From Pseudoalteromonas citrea (lineage in GTDB: Bacteria; Pseudomonadota; Gammaproteobacteria; Enterobacterales; Alteromonadaceae): a stretch of DNA of 64,000 nt. A model generated the notes under the pieces. It was given only the letters and a program-made list of their open reading frames with translations. It had not been told where the DNA came from and did no database searches. Shown here one piece after another: positions 46,306-57,800 of the stretch. The stretch's first letter is position 1. Each line of letters begins with the position of its first letter. The translations under genes were made by a program, and so were the position numbers. The DNA lies in the NCBI RefSeq assembly GCF_000238375.3, contig NZ_AHBZ03000021.1, forward strand, positions 372,001 to 436,000. The letters are read 5' to 3'.

Positions 46306-49070
46306 TATTGCATCTCCCAATTTTTTGCTGAATTTAATATAAAGGTAAGCGTGCAATGTCTATCAAATAGCACGCTGGTATCTGTGAGCATGGTTGTGCC
46401 GCGCATCATGGCGATATGCTCTGTACTTCCACTTTGTGAATCGTGGGTTTTAATAGTCGGCGTTACTGCCATGGCTTTTGATGTAACAACCGTGGTGCCT
46501 TCGCTTAGATTTGTCACATCTGGCAATGTAAACGTGGCTGTGGCGGTTAAATGGTTTTTACTGTTTGCAGTGAGTGTGCCGCTGGCTTTAACGGTGCGCT
46601 TTTCTCCGTAGCTTGAAATGTTGCCTTCATGCAATACGCGTTTGTTGTAGTTTGAACCCGCGTATATTTCGCCGTTTACTAATAGCTTTCGATTAAAATA
46701 ATGACTCAGCGTATCTGTATAATAATGACAGTTATCTGAGTTCTGCGGCCCAATTTGAACATACCCGTGGTTTGTTTTTATCTTAAGTGAATTATTACTC
46801 CCTTTTGATAAAACCGTATTGCCATCACCAATTAACAATGCGCTGCGAAACCACACCCATGTGCTTTGATATTGCATTTTCATGGCCCATTTATCAGCAA
46901 TATTGTCTGAGCCTAAGTTGCCCATGCCAATGAAGCTGAGACCATCCCCTGTATAGCTTAGGTGTAATGATGCCGCATCATGACGCCCACTTTCACCCAG
47001 TGAAATACCTGCGGCCTGCTCATTGTTATTATTGCCTGTGTTCGCGCTATCGAGCGTTAACCATGGGTTGTTTTTAGTGACTGTAATATCACCATTTGTA
47101 TTTATCGAATCTGCAAATTGCCACTTACCGTTTGCTGTAACATTTTGCCAATCTGAGCCGTGGTTGATTATAAGTTCACCAAGCCCCCCGACTAGTGCCC
47201 GCTTATTGCGAATATTTAAATCTTGACCGCCGTTTGTGTCAATCAATGAACTTTCAAATCGGGCGAGCTTGTCACTCTTTGCTTGGTATTTATCACTGAG
47301 CTTTGTGCCAGCTTCATATACATCTCCGGTGGTATGAACTCGCCCATGTGATGCATCCAAAAATATTCTTGCATCGCCATCGGCCGCAACATACATGCCC
47401 CATGAACCTTCAAAAGGCACAAAGTTAGCGGTGGCATGAGTATACCCAATGCCATACATATTATTTAGTTCAGTTTCACTTGGATTGTGGCCACTACCAA
47501 TGGTGTAGATGGGGTTGGTTTTGCTCGCATTGTCACCCACATTATTATGCGAACCAACGAGATATCCGCTATTGTGAGAATTGCGCTCAATGTTGCCAGT
47601 AAAGCGCCATGTGCCATTTGCATTAACACGTGACCAATCACTACCATAGTTAATTACTAGTTCCTGCTCGGACCCCACTAATGCACGCTTTCCGCGTATC
47701 CTGAAGTCTTGACCAACTGCATCAAACAATGAACTTTCAAGTCGTGCGAGCTTGTCGCTTTTCCCGTGGTATTTGTCTTTTAAGCTCGTACCAGCTTCAA
47801 TAAAATTAGGCGATTTAACTGCGCCACGAAACTCCCAGTCGTTGCTGCCGTAATGGTTTCTAGCTGTCCATTGGTAATTATTACTACTATTACGAAACAA
47901 AGTAATATAGTCAGCACCCGCGCCCGTGGTGGCGGGGGTATTATCGCCATTGTATTCAATGCCGCCACCATGATTTAACGATTGCCCCACATAAACACGG
48001 CCTGTGGTTTGTGCATCACTCGTTCCTGAGCATACATTTAGCACTGCCATGCCTGCGTTATCGGCATTAATATTCACCGAGGTACTGGTGCCATTGTCAA
48101 AGGTGGCATTTTTAAACGATGGTGATGTGTTTACTTGAGCAAGCCCGTTTCTCGCTTCGCTAATTACCTGTGCCTTGGTTTTGCCTTCTAATTTAGCTGT
48201 ATCGACTGCTTTGGTGGTTTTACCAAGGTACTTATCTTTTAAGCTGGTGCCACCTTCAATAAAATTAGGCGATTTAACTGCGCCACGAAACTCCCAATCG
48301 TTGTTGTGAACATAGTTTCTAGCCGTCCAATTTAAACCGCTACCGTCGCTTCTAAATAAACTGATATAGTCAGCACCTGCCCCCGTTGTTACAGGATTAT
48401 TGTCACCGTTGTATTCAATGCCGCCACCATGATGCAATGATTGCCCCACATAAACACGGCCAGTGGTTTGGTCATTACCTACTCCATCCAACGAGCACAC
48501 ATTTAACGTCGCCAAGCCCGCGTTATCAGCGACTATATTTACGGTAGTACTGGTGCCGTTATCAAAGGTCCAGTTTTTGCAGACTTGAGTCAATACGCTG
48601 AGTTCGCTGTGATCAACCTGATCGCTCACCCACTCTTTGGTGGCATAAATCACAGACGGATCGATTTTCTCGCTGATAACTTGGGCATTAACAACATCAA
48701 TCACGGCTTTTATGCCCAGCTCCGCGGCGGCGTTATCGGCCGCTGCCGGTTTGTAGGTTTCTGGGTAATTAATAATGGCAAATGCTTGGCCGTCGTCGGT
48801 ATAAAAAGCCGCTTCACGAACGTAAAAGCCGCCTTCTGTGGCCGGTACAACGCCCACCACTTCTATGAGCGCATTATTGTTGGTTAACTGCTTTAAAGAG
48901 CTGGTATGACTGCGGTACTTGAGATTAGACAAGTCGTCAGAAGTATGCATTATTTGCCCGTCGCCGACGGCAAATTCACTGATTTTTACAGTGTGTTTAT
49001 TGGCAATGGCCGCCAATACTTTCTCACGGCCAGCGCGCGTGAGTATGGTCCAATATTGAGAATTTGACAT
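46305..49070 (-). CDS. Tail fibre 5 with collar N-terminus (921 residues)
   Basis: The first ~160 residues are a collar-type attachment domain (ILTRAGREKVLAAIANKHTV, EGGFYVREAAFYTDDG). Two long duplicated shaft segments follow (FDNGTSTTVNI...KSPNFIEGGTSLKDKY and its copy, nt ~48565-48225 and 48105-47765), then a second duplicated pair (KLARLESSLFD...KRALVG). The C-terminal ~90 residues are a threonine-rich beta tip. It needs no separate collar gene. Confidence 0.8.
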   Translation of the reverse strand: MSNSQYWTILTRAGREKVLAAIANKHTVKISEFAVGDGQIMHTSDDLSNLKYRSHTSSLKQLTNNNALIEVVGVVPATEGGFYVREAAFYTDDGQAFAIINYPETYKPAAADNAAAELGIKAVIDVVNAQVISEKIDPSVIYATKEWVSDQVDHSELSVLTQVCKNWTFDNGTSTTVNIVADNAGLATLNVCSLDGVGNDQTTGRVYVGQSLHHGGGIEYNGDNNPVTTGAGADYISLFRSDGSGLNWTARNYVHNNDWEFRGAVKSPNFIEGGTSLKDKYLGKTTKAVDTAKLEGKTKAQVISEARNGLAQVNTSPSFKNATFDNGTSTSVNINADNAGMAVLNVCSGTSDAQTTGRVYVGQSLNHGGGIEYNGDNTPATTGAGADYITLFRNSSNNYQWTARNHYGSNDWEFRGAVKSPNFIEAGTSLKDKYHGKSDKLARLESSLFDAVGQDFRIRGKRALVGSEQELVINYGSDWSRVNANGTWRFTGNIERNSHNSGYLVGSHNNVGDNASKTNPIYTIGSGHNPSETELNNMYGIGYTHATANFVPFEGSWGMYVAADGDARIFLDASHGRVHTTGDVYEAGTKLSDKYQAKSDKLARFESSLIDTNGGQDLNIRNKRALVGGLGELIINHGSDWQNVTANGKWQFADSINTNGDITVTKNNPWLTLDSANTGNNNNEQAAGISLGESGRHDAASLHLSYTGDGLSFIGMGNLGSDNIADKWAMKMQYQSTWVWFRSALLIGDGNTVLSKGSNNSLKIKTNHGYVQIGPQNSDNCHYYTDTLSHYFNRKLLVNGEIYAGSNYNKRVLHEGNISSYGEKRTVKASGTLTANSKNHLTATATFTLPDVTNLSEGTTVVTSKAMAVTPTIKTHDSQSGSTEHIAMMRGTTMLTDTSVLFDRHCTLTFILNSAKNWEMQ

Positions 49071-49082
49071 AAGATGTATTCT

Positions 49083-49655
49083 TTAATGAGTATAAGGATA
49101 AATGGTGGTCATTGAGGAGCTACAATGAATGCTGTTAAGTTCAACCACGGGTTTGGCTTGCAAGTTCATATGCAAGTTATAGTCAACCGATTTACGCTTA
49201 GCGCGGTCAATAAGCTTGCGGGTTTCTTTAATGAGCGGTAAGTCTATGCCTCGGTGCGACACATACACATCAACCCGAAAAGTGCCCGGTTCTGACATGG
49301 GCTCGTGTTCAAACCATTCGCTGATCTGCGCGCCCATATCAAAGTGTGCCAAGGCATTGGTAATGGCAAAACGGGTCCCTAAATATTGATGCTGCTGATA
49401 GCTGTCGGCTACCAATTGGCGCTTAATGGCTTCAGGCCAGCTTTCGTCCCATTCTTTTATACCTTGGCTCCACGCTAGCCAAGGTAATAGCGCTAACGGG
49501 CAATGCGCTGGCTGCCAAAGGGTTGCGACTACATCAGCACCTTGTTCGAGGGTGGTTAGCTCTTGGCCAATTAGGGTTTGTAACTGAGTTTGCAGTGCGC
49601 TGCCTTGGTGTAGCGGTTGAAATGGGGTGTCACTGTCATCTATCGCATCGCTCAT
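49083..49655 (-). CDS. Baseplate protein I, copy 3
   Basis: 190 residues with the gpI core (CPLALLPWLAWSQGIKEWDESWP, RQLVADSYQQHQYLGTRFAI) and no C-terminal extension. It is the length of classical P2-type I proteins. It overlaps J copy 3 by 4 nt. Confidence 0.87.
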   Translation of the reverse strand: MSDAIDDSDTPFQPLHQGSALQTQLQTLIGQELTTLEQGADVVATLWQPAHCPLALLPWLAWSQGIKEWDESWPEAIKRQLVADSYQQHQYLGTRFAITNALAHFDMGAQISEWFEHEPMSEPGTFRVDVYVSHRGIDLPLIKETRKLIDRAKRKSVDYNLHMNLQAKPVVELNSIHCSSSMTTIYPYTH

Positions 49656-50557
49656 ATCAGCACCTCAAACTCAAGCCCCGCTAAGGCGTTATCACACAGT
49701 GCGACTTCATCGCTTGCGACTAAAATATTTTGCGCGGGGCTAGTAAGCTCTAATTCTTCGACTCCTGCTTGGTGCAATACCGCAAACAGCGCCGAGCGCT
49801 TAATATGTTTACCCAGCCCAGCGCGTTCTTTTAAATAAACGGCGACTTTGTCACGCACTTGCTGCTCTACGTGGGCATGACCCGGCCCCAGCTCTAACTT
49901 AACTTTGCCGTGTAAATTAAAGGTGCGAGTTTTGGCGGGCAATAATTGTACTCGGTCACCAATTGGTCGTATTTTTTGTGCGCTTAACACCTCTGACACT
50001 GAGTTTTGATCGCCCGCTTTTAGGCCAAAGGTGGTTTCTAATTTGCTCATTAACTCAGTAGATGGCAGCCCGTTAGGGTTTTCATTACTTAAAATGGTGA
50101 TCACAATATGTGACGGGCTAGGGCTGGTAACAAATACATCTTTTACTCGTGGGTCGGCGCTCAAGGTGTGGTATTCGTAGCTTTCTTGCGTACCTGCGGT
50201 GTTTAAGCTGTGAAATGCTTTTTGAATGCGTTGGCGCATGCGCTCGTCGGCCTCGCCAGCTAAACGCGTGACACTGTAGCGTGCGCCAATGTGTTCTAAA
50301 TCGGCCCCAGTGGCACTGGCTAACAAGCTTGATTTAGCGGCATCGTTAACCCGCGCGCGCAATAATGTGCTTTGATACGCATAGGCGTTTAGCAGCTGGG
50401 TGAGCGGATCTGATTCAAGGGCTAATGCATTGGCAAGCTCAGGGTTATTGTTGAGTAATGTTGTTTTTAAGGTCGTGAGGAGATGTTCAGCGTCAAGCTG
50501 TTCAAGCACATCAGGCGCTGGCAACTTAGATAAGTCGAGTAATTGAGATGTTGGCAT
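49652..50557 (-). CDS. Baseplate protein J, copy 3
   Basis: 301 residues from the ATG at 50557; a further 30 in-frame codons upstream run into REP sequence and are unlikely to be coding. It shares LALESDPLTQLLNAYAYQ, LSADPRVKDVFVTSPSPS and NGLPSTELMSKLETTFGL with copy 1, so copies 1 and 3 are true paralogues. The Shine-Dalgarno is weak (AAAGACG). Confidence 0.88.
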   Translation of the reverse strand: MPTSQLLDLSKLPAPDVLEQLDAEHLLTTLKTTLLNNNPELANALALESDPLTQLLNAYAYQSTLLRARVNDAAKSSLLASATGADLEHIGARYSVTRLAGEADERMRQRIQKAFHSLNTAGTQESYEYHTLSADPRVKDVFVTSPSPSHIVITILSNENPNGLPSTELMSKLETTFGLKAGDQNSVSEVLSAQKIRPIGDRVQLLPAKTRTFNLHGKVKLELGPGHAHVEQQVRDKVAVYLKERAGLGKHIKRSALFAVLHQAGVEELELTSPAQNILVASDEVALCDNALAGLEFEVLI

Positions 50558-50600
50558 AAGAAACGTCTTTGAAAATGAAAAAGAAGATGGGTGTTCGGCG

Positions 50601-50803
50601 TAATATAGGCGCGGCATAATACATGCGCGGTATAAAGCCGCGCCCACGGGGGTTATTTACACCTTGCTGGTAGGCGAGATTTTATATCTCGCTTTTAAAA
50701 TCGTTTTGGAAATATATGCGCGGCGTAATACATGCGCTGCATAAAGCAATACATGCGCGGCATAAAGCCGCGCCTACGGGATATTTGAAAACCGCGCCTA
50801 CGT
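50601..50803. repeat. Second REP family, cluster beside J copy 3
   Basis: Several GGCGCGGC.TAA...GCCGCGCC hairpins with GTAGGCGAGATTTTATATCTCGC, the same family as 42991-43402. The stop codon of the 50798 gene is inside the outermost copy (CGTAGGCGCGG). Confidence 0.75.
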
Positions 50804-51574
50804 TATCGCGTCGTAAAAATAGAGGGCAACACTGTTTGGCTGCAAAATGTCTGCGTTGCTAATGCTGCTTTGTGCTGTATCAAGCGCCATTGCAGACGTT
50901 GCGGTATGCCATTGTTCGCGATGCTTATAAGCACAAAATTCAGGGCCTTTGTCGCGGGCTTTTTGGGTCAAATTAAACCGCTGCCCCGAGCCATCAGGCA
51001 CATAATTTGCGTTTATTTGCCCCATCACACCTTTGGGAAAGGTCGCTACAATATCGTCAATATGGCCGATAATGTCGACATACGGCATCACATCAAATTC
51101 ATCGCTTTCAAAGGCGGTGGTCATAATAATTTGCGCTTCGATATGCTGTGCGTTGCCCGTACTAAACCATTGCGTGGTGTTATTGTTGGGGTTTATCAAT
51201 GCAATACGCTCCCCGCCACTTACTGCACACTGGTTCACTTTTATCCAAGTATTTAACGCATGACCCCCAGCAAAAGTGGTTATGTTTACCTCAGATTGAC
51301 CCGTTGGCACCCTCACATCTAAAAACTTGATCCATACCGTTTCGCTGTGCTGCGCTGTTACGCTTTGTTCTGTGGGGGCAAAATACTGCGCTCGGTTATA
51401 CAGGGGCTTATTTTGCGTCAATGGATTGTTGGTAGCGGGTACCGCCATGCTATCAATTACAATTTCACTGGTTGACGCAAAGCATTTACCCGTATTGATT
51501 AATGTAAACGCAATGGTCATTAACGTCTGCGATGTAGCATAAGCCACAGCAGATCGTGGGGAGGTGTTATCCAT
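50798..51574 (-). CDS. Stand-alone fibre central-domain protein
   Basis: 258 residues. From ~25 to ~195 it is similar to the central block of fibre 3 (INTGKCFAS ~ FNQGKCLSS; INPNNNTTQWFSTG; YVDIIG...VATFPKGVMGQ). It has its own ATG with AGGAACC upstream, but no attachment domain and no tip. It could be a small particle protein, a chaperone-like decoy or a remnant kept as a recombination donor. Its stop codon comes from a REP element. Confidence 0.55.
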   Translation of the reverse strand: MDNTSPRSAVAYATSQTLMTIAFTLINTGKCFASTSEIVIDSMAVPATNNPLTQNKPLYNRAQYFAPTEQSVTAQHSETVWIKFLDVRVPTGQSEVNITTFAGGHALNTWIKVNQCAVSGGERIALINPNNNTTQWFSTGNAQHIEAQIIMTTAFESDEFDVMPYVDIIGHIDDIVATFPKGVMGQINANYVPDGSGQRFNLTQKARDKGPEFCAYKHREQWHTATSAMALDTAQSSISNADILQPNSVALYFYDAIT

Positions 51575-51801
51575 AATGGTTCCTAAAAAAGGTGAACTGC
51601 GCTGAGGGACTGGGTATGTATAAATGAAAAAGAGGTCACTGAGGGGTTAACGCTCAATTATAGACTTATGATAGCAACTATGACGGCAGATAAACGGTCA
51701 AACCTGCCCTACCGAGTTAAAAACCCATCGCCGTATCATAAAACGCAGTCATAACAGGGTTATGCATACGCTTTATGGTAACGTGCTTGATGCTCAAACA
51801 G

Positions 51802-54800
51802 CTAGGTAGCCGGCGTTGATTCCGCTGCGGTATGCAACTTCATGGTTGCAGCAATTTTGCTAACCACCTCCGCATTTGAAAATACCTCGTAATGGCTGCA
51901 CGGTATCGGCTCAATGATCAGGGTATCGCTTAGCGCATAGTCTGATAAATGATTGTCATTGGTTGCAAGGTAATATTGTTCAACCGCAGTAAAAAGTGCG
52001 CCATGATCGTGCCCTGAGCTATGCTGTGCTTTGTACAAATGGGTATTAGCGGGCAACACCAACTTGGGGGAGTTGGGCGTATAACGGTAGTTAATATCGT
52101 CTTGCAATTGCTGATGGCTTAGCAATGACTGCAATTTAGCTGAGTGCGCGATGGCTGCTTGATAATTTAGGTAACAATCCACTAATACCAATTGCTCAAC
52201 CTGCTCTCCAATCACTGCCAACTGCTTGATGATTTCAAGGGCAAGCACTCCACCAAAACTCCACCCCATCACTCGATAGGGCCCCTGTGGTTGCAGTGTT
52301 TTCATCATAGCAATGTGACTTATTGCTAACTGCTGAAAGTCAATATTATGCAGCTCTCGCGAAGTGGTATTTAAATAGTTATTAAATAGCACTAAGTGTG
52401 TATTCGACAAGCGAGGGACTAAGTGTTTTTGGTAACTTTCACTGCCCCCTTGTGCGGGTGGCAAAATAAACCACGGATCACTCGCTTCTGGGTTGTACAC
52501 TTCAAATGGCACATAGTCTTTGCTATCAATGGGTGAATGCATTGGCAGTGCGTCAGATGTGTTAACCTGCTGAACTAGCTGCGCTAGACATTGGCATATT
52601 CCATCCGCCAATGTTTGGCCAACATGTGGGTCTAATTTTGATTCAATACTGAACTGTAATTTACCTTGCACTATGGCACCATTAAACGCTAATTCGTGGG
52701 GTGATTGATTGCTGCTATGGCTGTTTTCGCCACTAAACTGCGACACAATTTGCCATGGTAAATCCGCTTGTTTACTTAACTGACCTAAATAATTAAAGCT
52801 CACTTGTGGTAAACGGTGGGTGTTATTAAGTGTTGACTCAAGCAATGCATAGCCAACCCCATTATTGGGAATACGCCCTAGCAACTCTTTGTTAAATAAG
52901 CAGGTGCGTGCTATATCAATTTCATTATGCTGAGCATACACCTGTAATAACACCGGATAGTAACTGGTAAACCACCCTACAGTGCGGCTTACGTCAAGTT
53001 CATCAAAAATGGCTTCTCTGCCGTGCCCTTCTAAGCAAATGCCTTGCATTACGTGGCCAGAGTGTTGATACAGTGCAATCGCAAAGCTGCTCAATAATAA
53101 TTCATGGACCTGACCCAAACCGGCGTTATTTGCTACCTTTAACAAGGCGGTTGTGGCCTCAACTGATAACTCCCCCGTGCCAACCGTGCTCTGGCCGGTT
53201 TTAGCGGCCTGTTTTATGTTAGGTAAACAGTTTAACACTTGCTGCCAATAACGTATTTCTTGCGGGTAACAGGTGCTGTAATCCTCACATTTATTAACCC
53301 ATTGTCGGTAACTTGACGTTTTTTCAGGGAGTGGATCATTTTGAAAGCACGCCTGAAAATCATCACTTATTATGCGCCAAGACACCGCGTCTATCAGTAA
53401 ATGATGGCAAGCAACATAAAGTAAACTAAAGCCATCATCAATGCCCGTAATATAGCCAAAGCGCACCAATGGCCCGTGTATAATATCAAATTCAGCTTGC
53501 CACTCAGTGAGTTTACGGTGTAATACTTCGTCGCTCATGTGCCGAGCATCTAATAGATTAACTCGGTTTTCTGCTGAGCTGTTATATACCTGCACTATCG
53601 CGCCTGAGTCTATTTTTTCAAACCTTACCCGCAATATGTCATGCTGGCGAACCACATCATCTATACATGCTTGAATATGCGCAATTTCTGCGCCTGGCAC
53701 ACGCAGCAAGAATGATTGGTTCCAATGATTTGGGGCTTTTATATAGCCCATTTCGCATTGGTTAAAGAACCAATTTTGAATGGCTGATAAGGCAAACGTT
53801 CCCGTTAAGTTGCCTTGTTCAGCGTGTATTTCTTCGCGCTTTCCTTGCTGTTCTAACAAGGCGCTTTGCGTCGCAATCGTGCGGTGGGTAAAAATGTCTT
53901 TTACCGATAACTGATACCCCAAACGCTTAAGCCTTGCACTTAATTGAATACTTAAAATGGAGTCTCCTCCCACCATAAAAAAGTCATCTAAAATACTCAA
54001 CGAGGTGCTCGACAATAGGCTCACCCATGCTGCCATTACGCTCTGCTGCATGGGGGTGGTCGCTGGCACAATTTGACTGATGGATAACTGTGGCTCAGGG
54101 AGTTTTGCCACGTCGAGTTTGCCGTTTAAGGTTAATGGCATCGCTGCCATATGTACCAAGACCGACGGGTGCATATACACAGGCAATAATTGCTTTAAGT
54201 GTGCAAAGGCATTTGCCTCGTTGATTGGCATGGGGGCAACATAATAGCTTACCAACAGTTCCGTCTCATTATGGTGATGCACACAAGTGTAGGTATTGAC
54301 CACAGCGTCGAGTGTACACAGCGCTTTGTTTATTTCTGCCAGCTCAATACGCTGGCCTCGCAGCTTTACTTGCCCATCTCGTCGGCCAAAAAACTCGATG
54401 TTGCCGGCACTATTGATGCGCCCTAAGTCTCCCGTTCTATATACTCTGGCGAACGCGCTAGCATGGCCTTGTTGCTCATAAAATGAAAACAACGGGTTGC
54501 CAATAAAACTCATATTTGTTTGCTGTGGTAAATTTAAATAGCCGCGGGACAAAGCCGGCCCTGATATCACTATTTCACCCACACACCCCGTTGGTAACGG
54601 CTTAAGCTCATCATCTAATATATACACATGATTGCTCAACAGTGGCTTGCCAATCGAGGCTTGCTCGCCACTTTTAATGGCTTTATATGTTGAAGTAATA
54701 GCACACTCTGTGACGCCATATTCAACAAAAATGTTGGCGTAAGAAAATGCGTTAAGTGCTGCATCTGATGCTTTGTCTGCACCATAAATTACACATTTTA

Positions 54801-57800
54801 AATTCGGAAAATACTGAGGGTCTAGACTGTCTAGCACCGACGCTGCCACTATTAAGTGAGTGACTTGCTGTAATTGCTCTGAGGTAAAATCAACGCCTTC
54901 GGTTAACAATAACGCCCCGCCCTGACACAGCGCGCCGTAAATTATGGCAATCGACGCATCAAATGCTGGCGAGATCCCCATGTAAAATACCGAATCATCT
55001 GTTAGCTGATAATTTTTAGCTTGTTCGGCTAACGTATAATTAATTTGGCTATGTTCAATCATCACGCCCTTGGGCTGCCCAGTCGTGCCTGAAGTATAAA
55101 TGACATAAGCCAAGTCACTGGGTGACAAGTTAAGGTTAAGCTCATGTGCCGGTAATTGACTGTACTCACACTCATCAACACTTATTACCGCTGCTACGGC
55201 GGTATCGGTAAGCGTATCGCGATGCTGGCGTTGCGTCAGCAATAAACAACTTTGGGTGTCTGATAAAATATACGAAACTCTGTCTGGCGGGTTTCTTACG
55301 TCAATGGGCACAAACGCTGCGCCGGCTTTTAAGATGGCCAATTGCGATAACAAAAGGTCATGACAGCCTTCCATCAGCACAGCGACCAGCGGCGTACCCT
55401 GAGTGTCTTTATTTAATTGCGCCTGTTGCCAGCTATGATGGGCTCGAATGTAGCGCGCTAATTTATTGGCCTGCTCATTAAGTTGCGCATAGCTTAGAGT
55501 GTGATCTGGCGTGATTAGCGCGTTTGCGTGAGGGGTTTTCGATGCACAATGACTAAATTGTTGCTCTAAGCGCTGATCAGGGCTGTAAGCAAGCGCGGGT
55601 AAACCATCCACCAATGTGCGAATTGCCGCAGGCGCTAACACCGTATAGTCTTTTATCGCTTGTTCAGTACTGTGCAAAACCTGCTCTAGAATATACACGT
55701 AATGATCAAGCATTTGGCTGATCCTAGCGTGATCAAATAGCGCCGTTGCATAGTTCATTGTGCACACGAGTTTACCTTGGTGGTTAGCCACCACCACCGA
55801 TAAATCATACTTAGCAAAGGGTTGGTCAAGTTTTGCTTGCTCGTGTCTGTACCAGTGCGCATCAACAGCCGACTCCCCAAAATTTTGCTGGGCAAACATT
55901 AATTGAAAAATAGGATGCCGACTGCCATCTTGCGGTAAATTTAATCGTTCAACCACCGCTTCAAAGGGCACGTCTTGGTGGTCTTGCGCAGCATTGCTGA
56001 CCTGCGCAACCGTGCCTAAGAGTTCATCAAAGCGTGCTTGCTTATTAATAGGCACACGTAACGTTAAGGTATTAACGAAAAACCCCACCAGCTGATCAAT
56101 GCCATTAATGTGCCTATTTGCTACAGGCGTACCTAGTACAATATCTGCTTGTCCTGTATATTTATGAAGCAGTAAATAGTAAGCGCTCAGCATCAAGGTA
56201 TTGAGTGATACACCTTTTTCTTTAGCCATATCAATCAAGCTTTTACTCATTGAAATATCTAATACTCGACTGACATGAGCGCCCGAAAAATTCAACTGAG
56301 TCGGCCGGGGCTTATCAGCAAATAGCTGTAATGTGGGCAGCCCAGTCAATTGTGTTTGCCAATAACTCAATTGACGCTCTGATTCTCCTTCAGCTAAATA
56401 GGCTCTTTGCCATACGGCAAAGTCTTTATATTGAATTGGCAGCGCGGGCACTGATAGCCGCTCATCCAATGTAAAGTGGCAATAGTGTTGGTTTAACTCG
56501 TGCATAAACAATTCAATACTCCAGCCATCAAACGCAATATGGTGGATATTAATGAGTAAATACGTCGACGTTTTGCCTTCAACAATATAAGCCTGAAGGG
56601 GAATTTGTCGTGTTAGGTCAAATTCTGCTTGCCATAAGGTTGCCAACTGAGCTTCACTCGGCTCCCCTTCTACTAGCACCCGTTTTAGCATGAACACGGT
56701 TTCAGGCTGCACATCTTGATAAAACCCGCTGCTGTCTTCTTTAATGCAGGTTCTTAACACTTGATGCCGAATCAAAATGGCGCGGATCGCCAATTCAATA
56801 CACGCATCATCCGCCCCATCAGTGAGTTTTAACAAAATTGGGATTTGGTACGCGGCAGAATGGCTATCAAATTGTTCTATAAACCACAGCCGTTGCTGGG
56901 CAAAAGACAGCGGGTAACGGCGCGTATTGGCGGGTAGGATTTTAACAGCTTGGCGACCTAATCCATGTTCAATCAAGGAGCGGATATGGTTATGCTCAAA
57001 TAAATCATGTATCGACACCTCAATATCAAGCTGCTGTCTTACTTTATTGATGACATGAATGGCTAAGATCGAGTTACCCCCTAGCATGAAAAAGTCATCG
57101 GTTACACCGACTTGCTCCACGGTTAATACGTCTTGCCAAATCGCGCAGAGTTGTTTCTCCAAATCAGAAACCGGTGCAACATATTCATAAACGGTAAATT
57201 CAGGAATAGGCAGTACTTTTCGATCTAATTTACCATTGGCAGAGAGGGTGAATTGCGCTATTTGTACAAAGGCCGCTGGGATCATATGATCGGGCAATTT
57301 ACTGCGTAAGTGCTGGCGTAATTGATCTATATTCACGGTGTCAGGGGCAACAAAATACGCCGTTAAGTAATCTTGCTGATTCACTTTACAGATCATGACA
57401 ACCACCTGTGAAATTGTTGCAAACTCACTGATGAGTGCTTCAATTTCAGCAGTTTCTACGCGGTGGCCATTTATTTTTACTTGAAAGTCAGAGCGGCCTA
57501 AAAATTGAATATTGCCGTCATCGTGCATAAACGCTAAATCGCCTGTTTTGTATAAGCGATTAAACCCTCTGTCTCTGTCTGCCTTGCTCGCAAACGGGTT
57601 ATGTATAAATCGTTGGTCTGTTAATTCTGAGCGATTTAAATACCCTCGGGCAAGCCCTGCTCCACCAATGAATAATTCTCCAACGACGCCTTTGGGTACT
57701 GGTTGCAGATTTTCATCTAATAAATAGCACTTTTCGTTCGCAAGTGGTCGGCCAATCACGGCGGCGTTACTGCTGTTTGTGCAATCATACGCGCAGCTCC

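Noticed and set aside
25900-49070. Diversity-generating retroelement acting on the fibres
   Set aside because: No reverse transcriptase frame and no template/variable repeat pair with adenine-biased differences was found. Variation between fibres looks like block exchange.
7482-51574. Metamorphosis-associated contractile (MAC/eCIS) cluster known from Pseudoalteromonas
   Set aside because: Sheath, tube, chaperone and hub proteins are P2/R-pyocin-like, and there is no AAA+ ATPase or eCIS-type multiple tube/sheath set.
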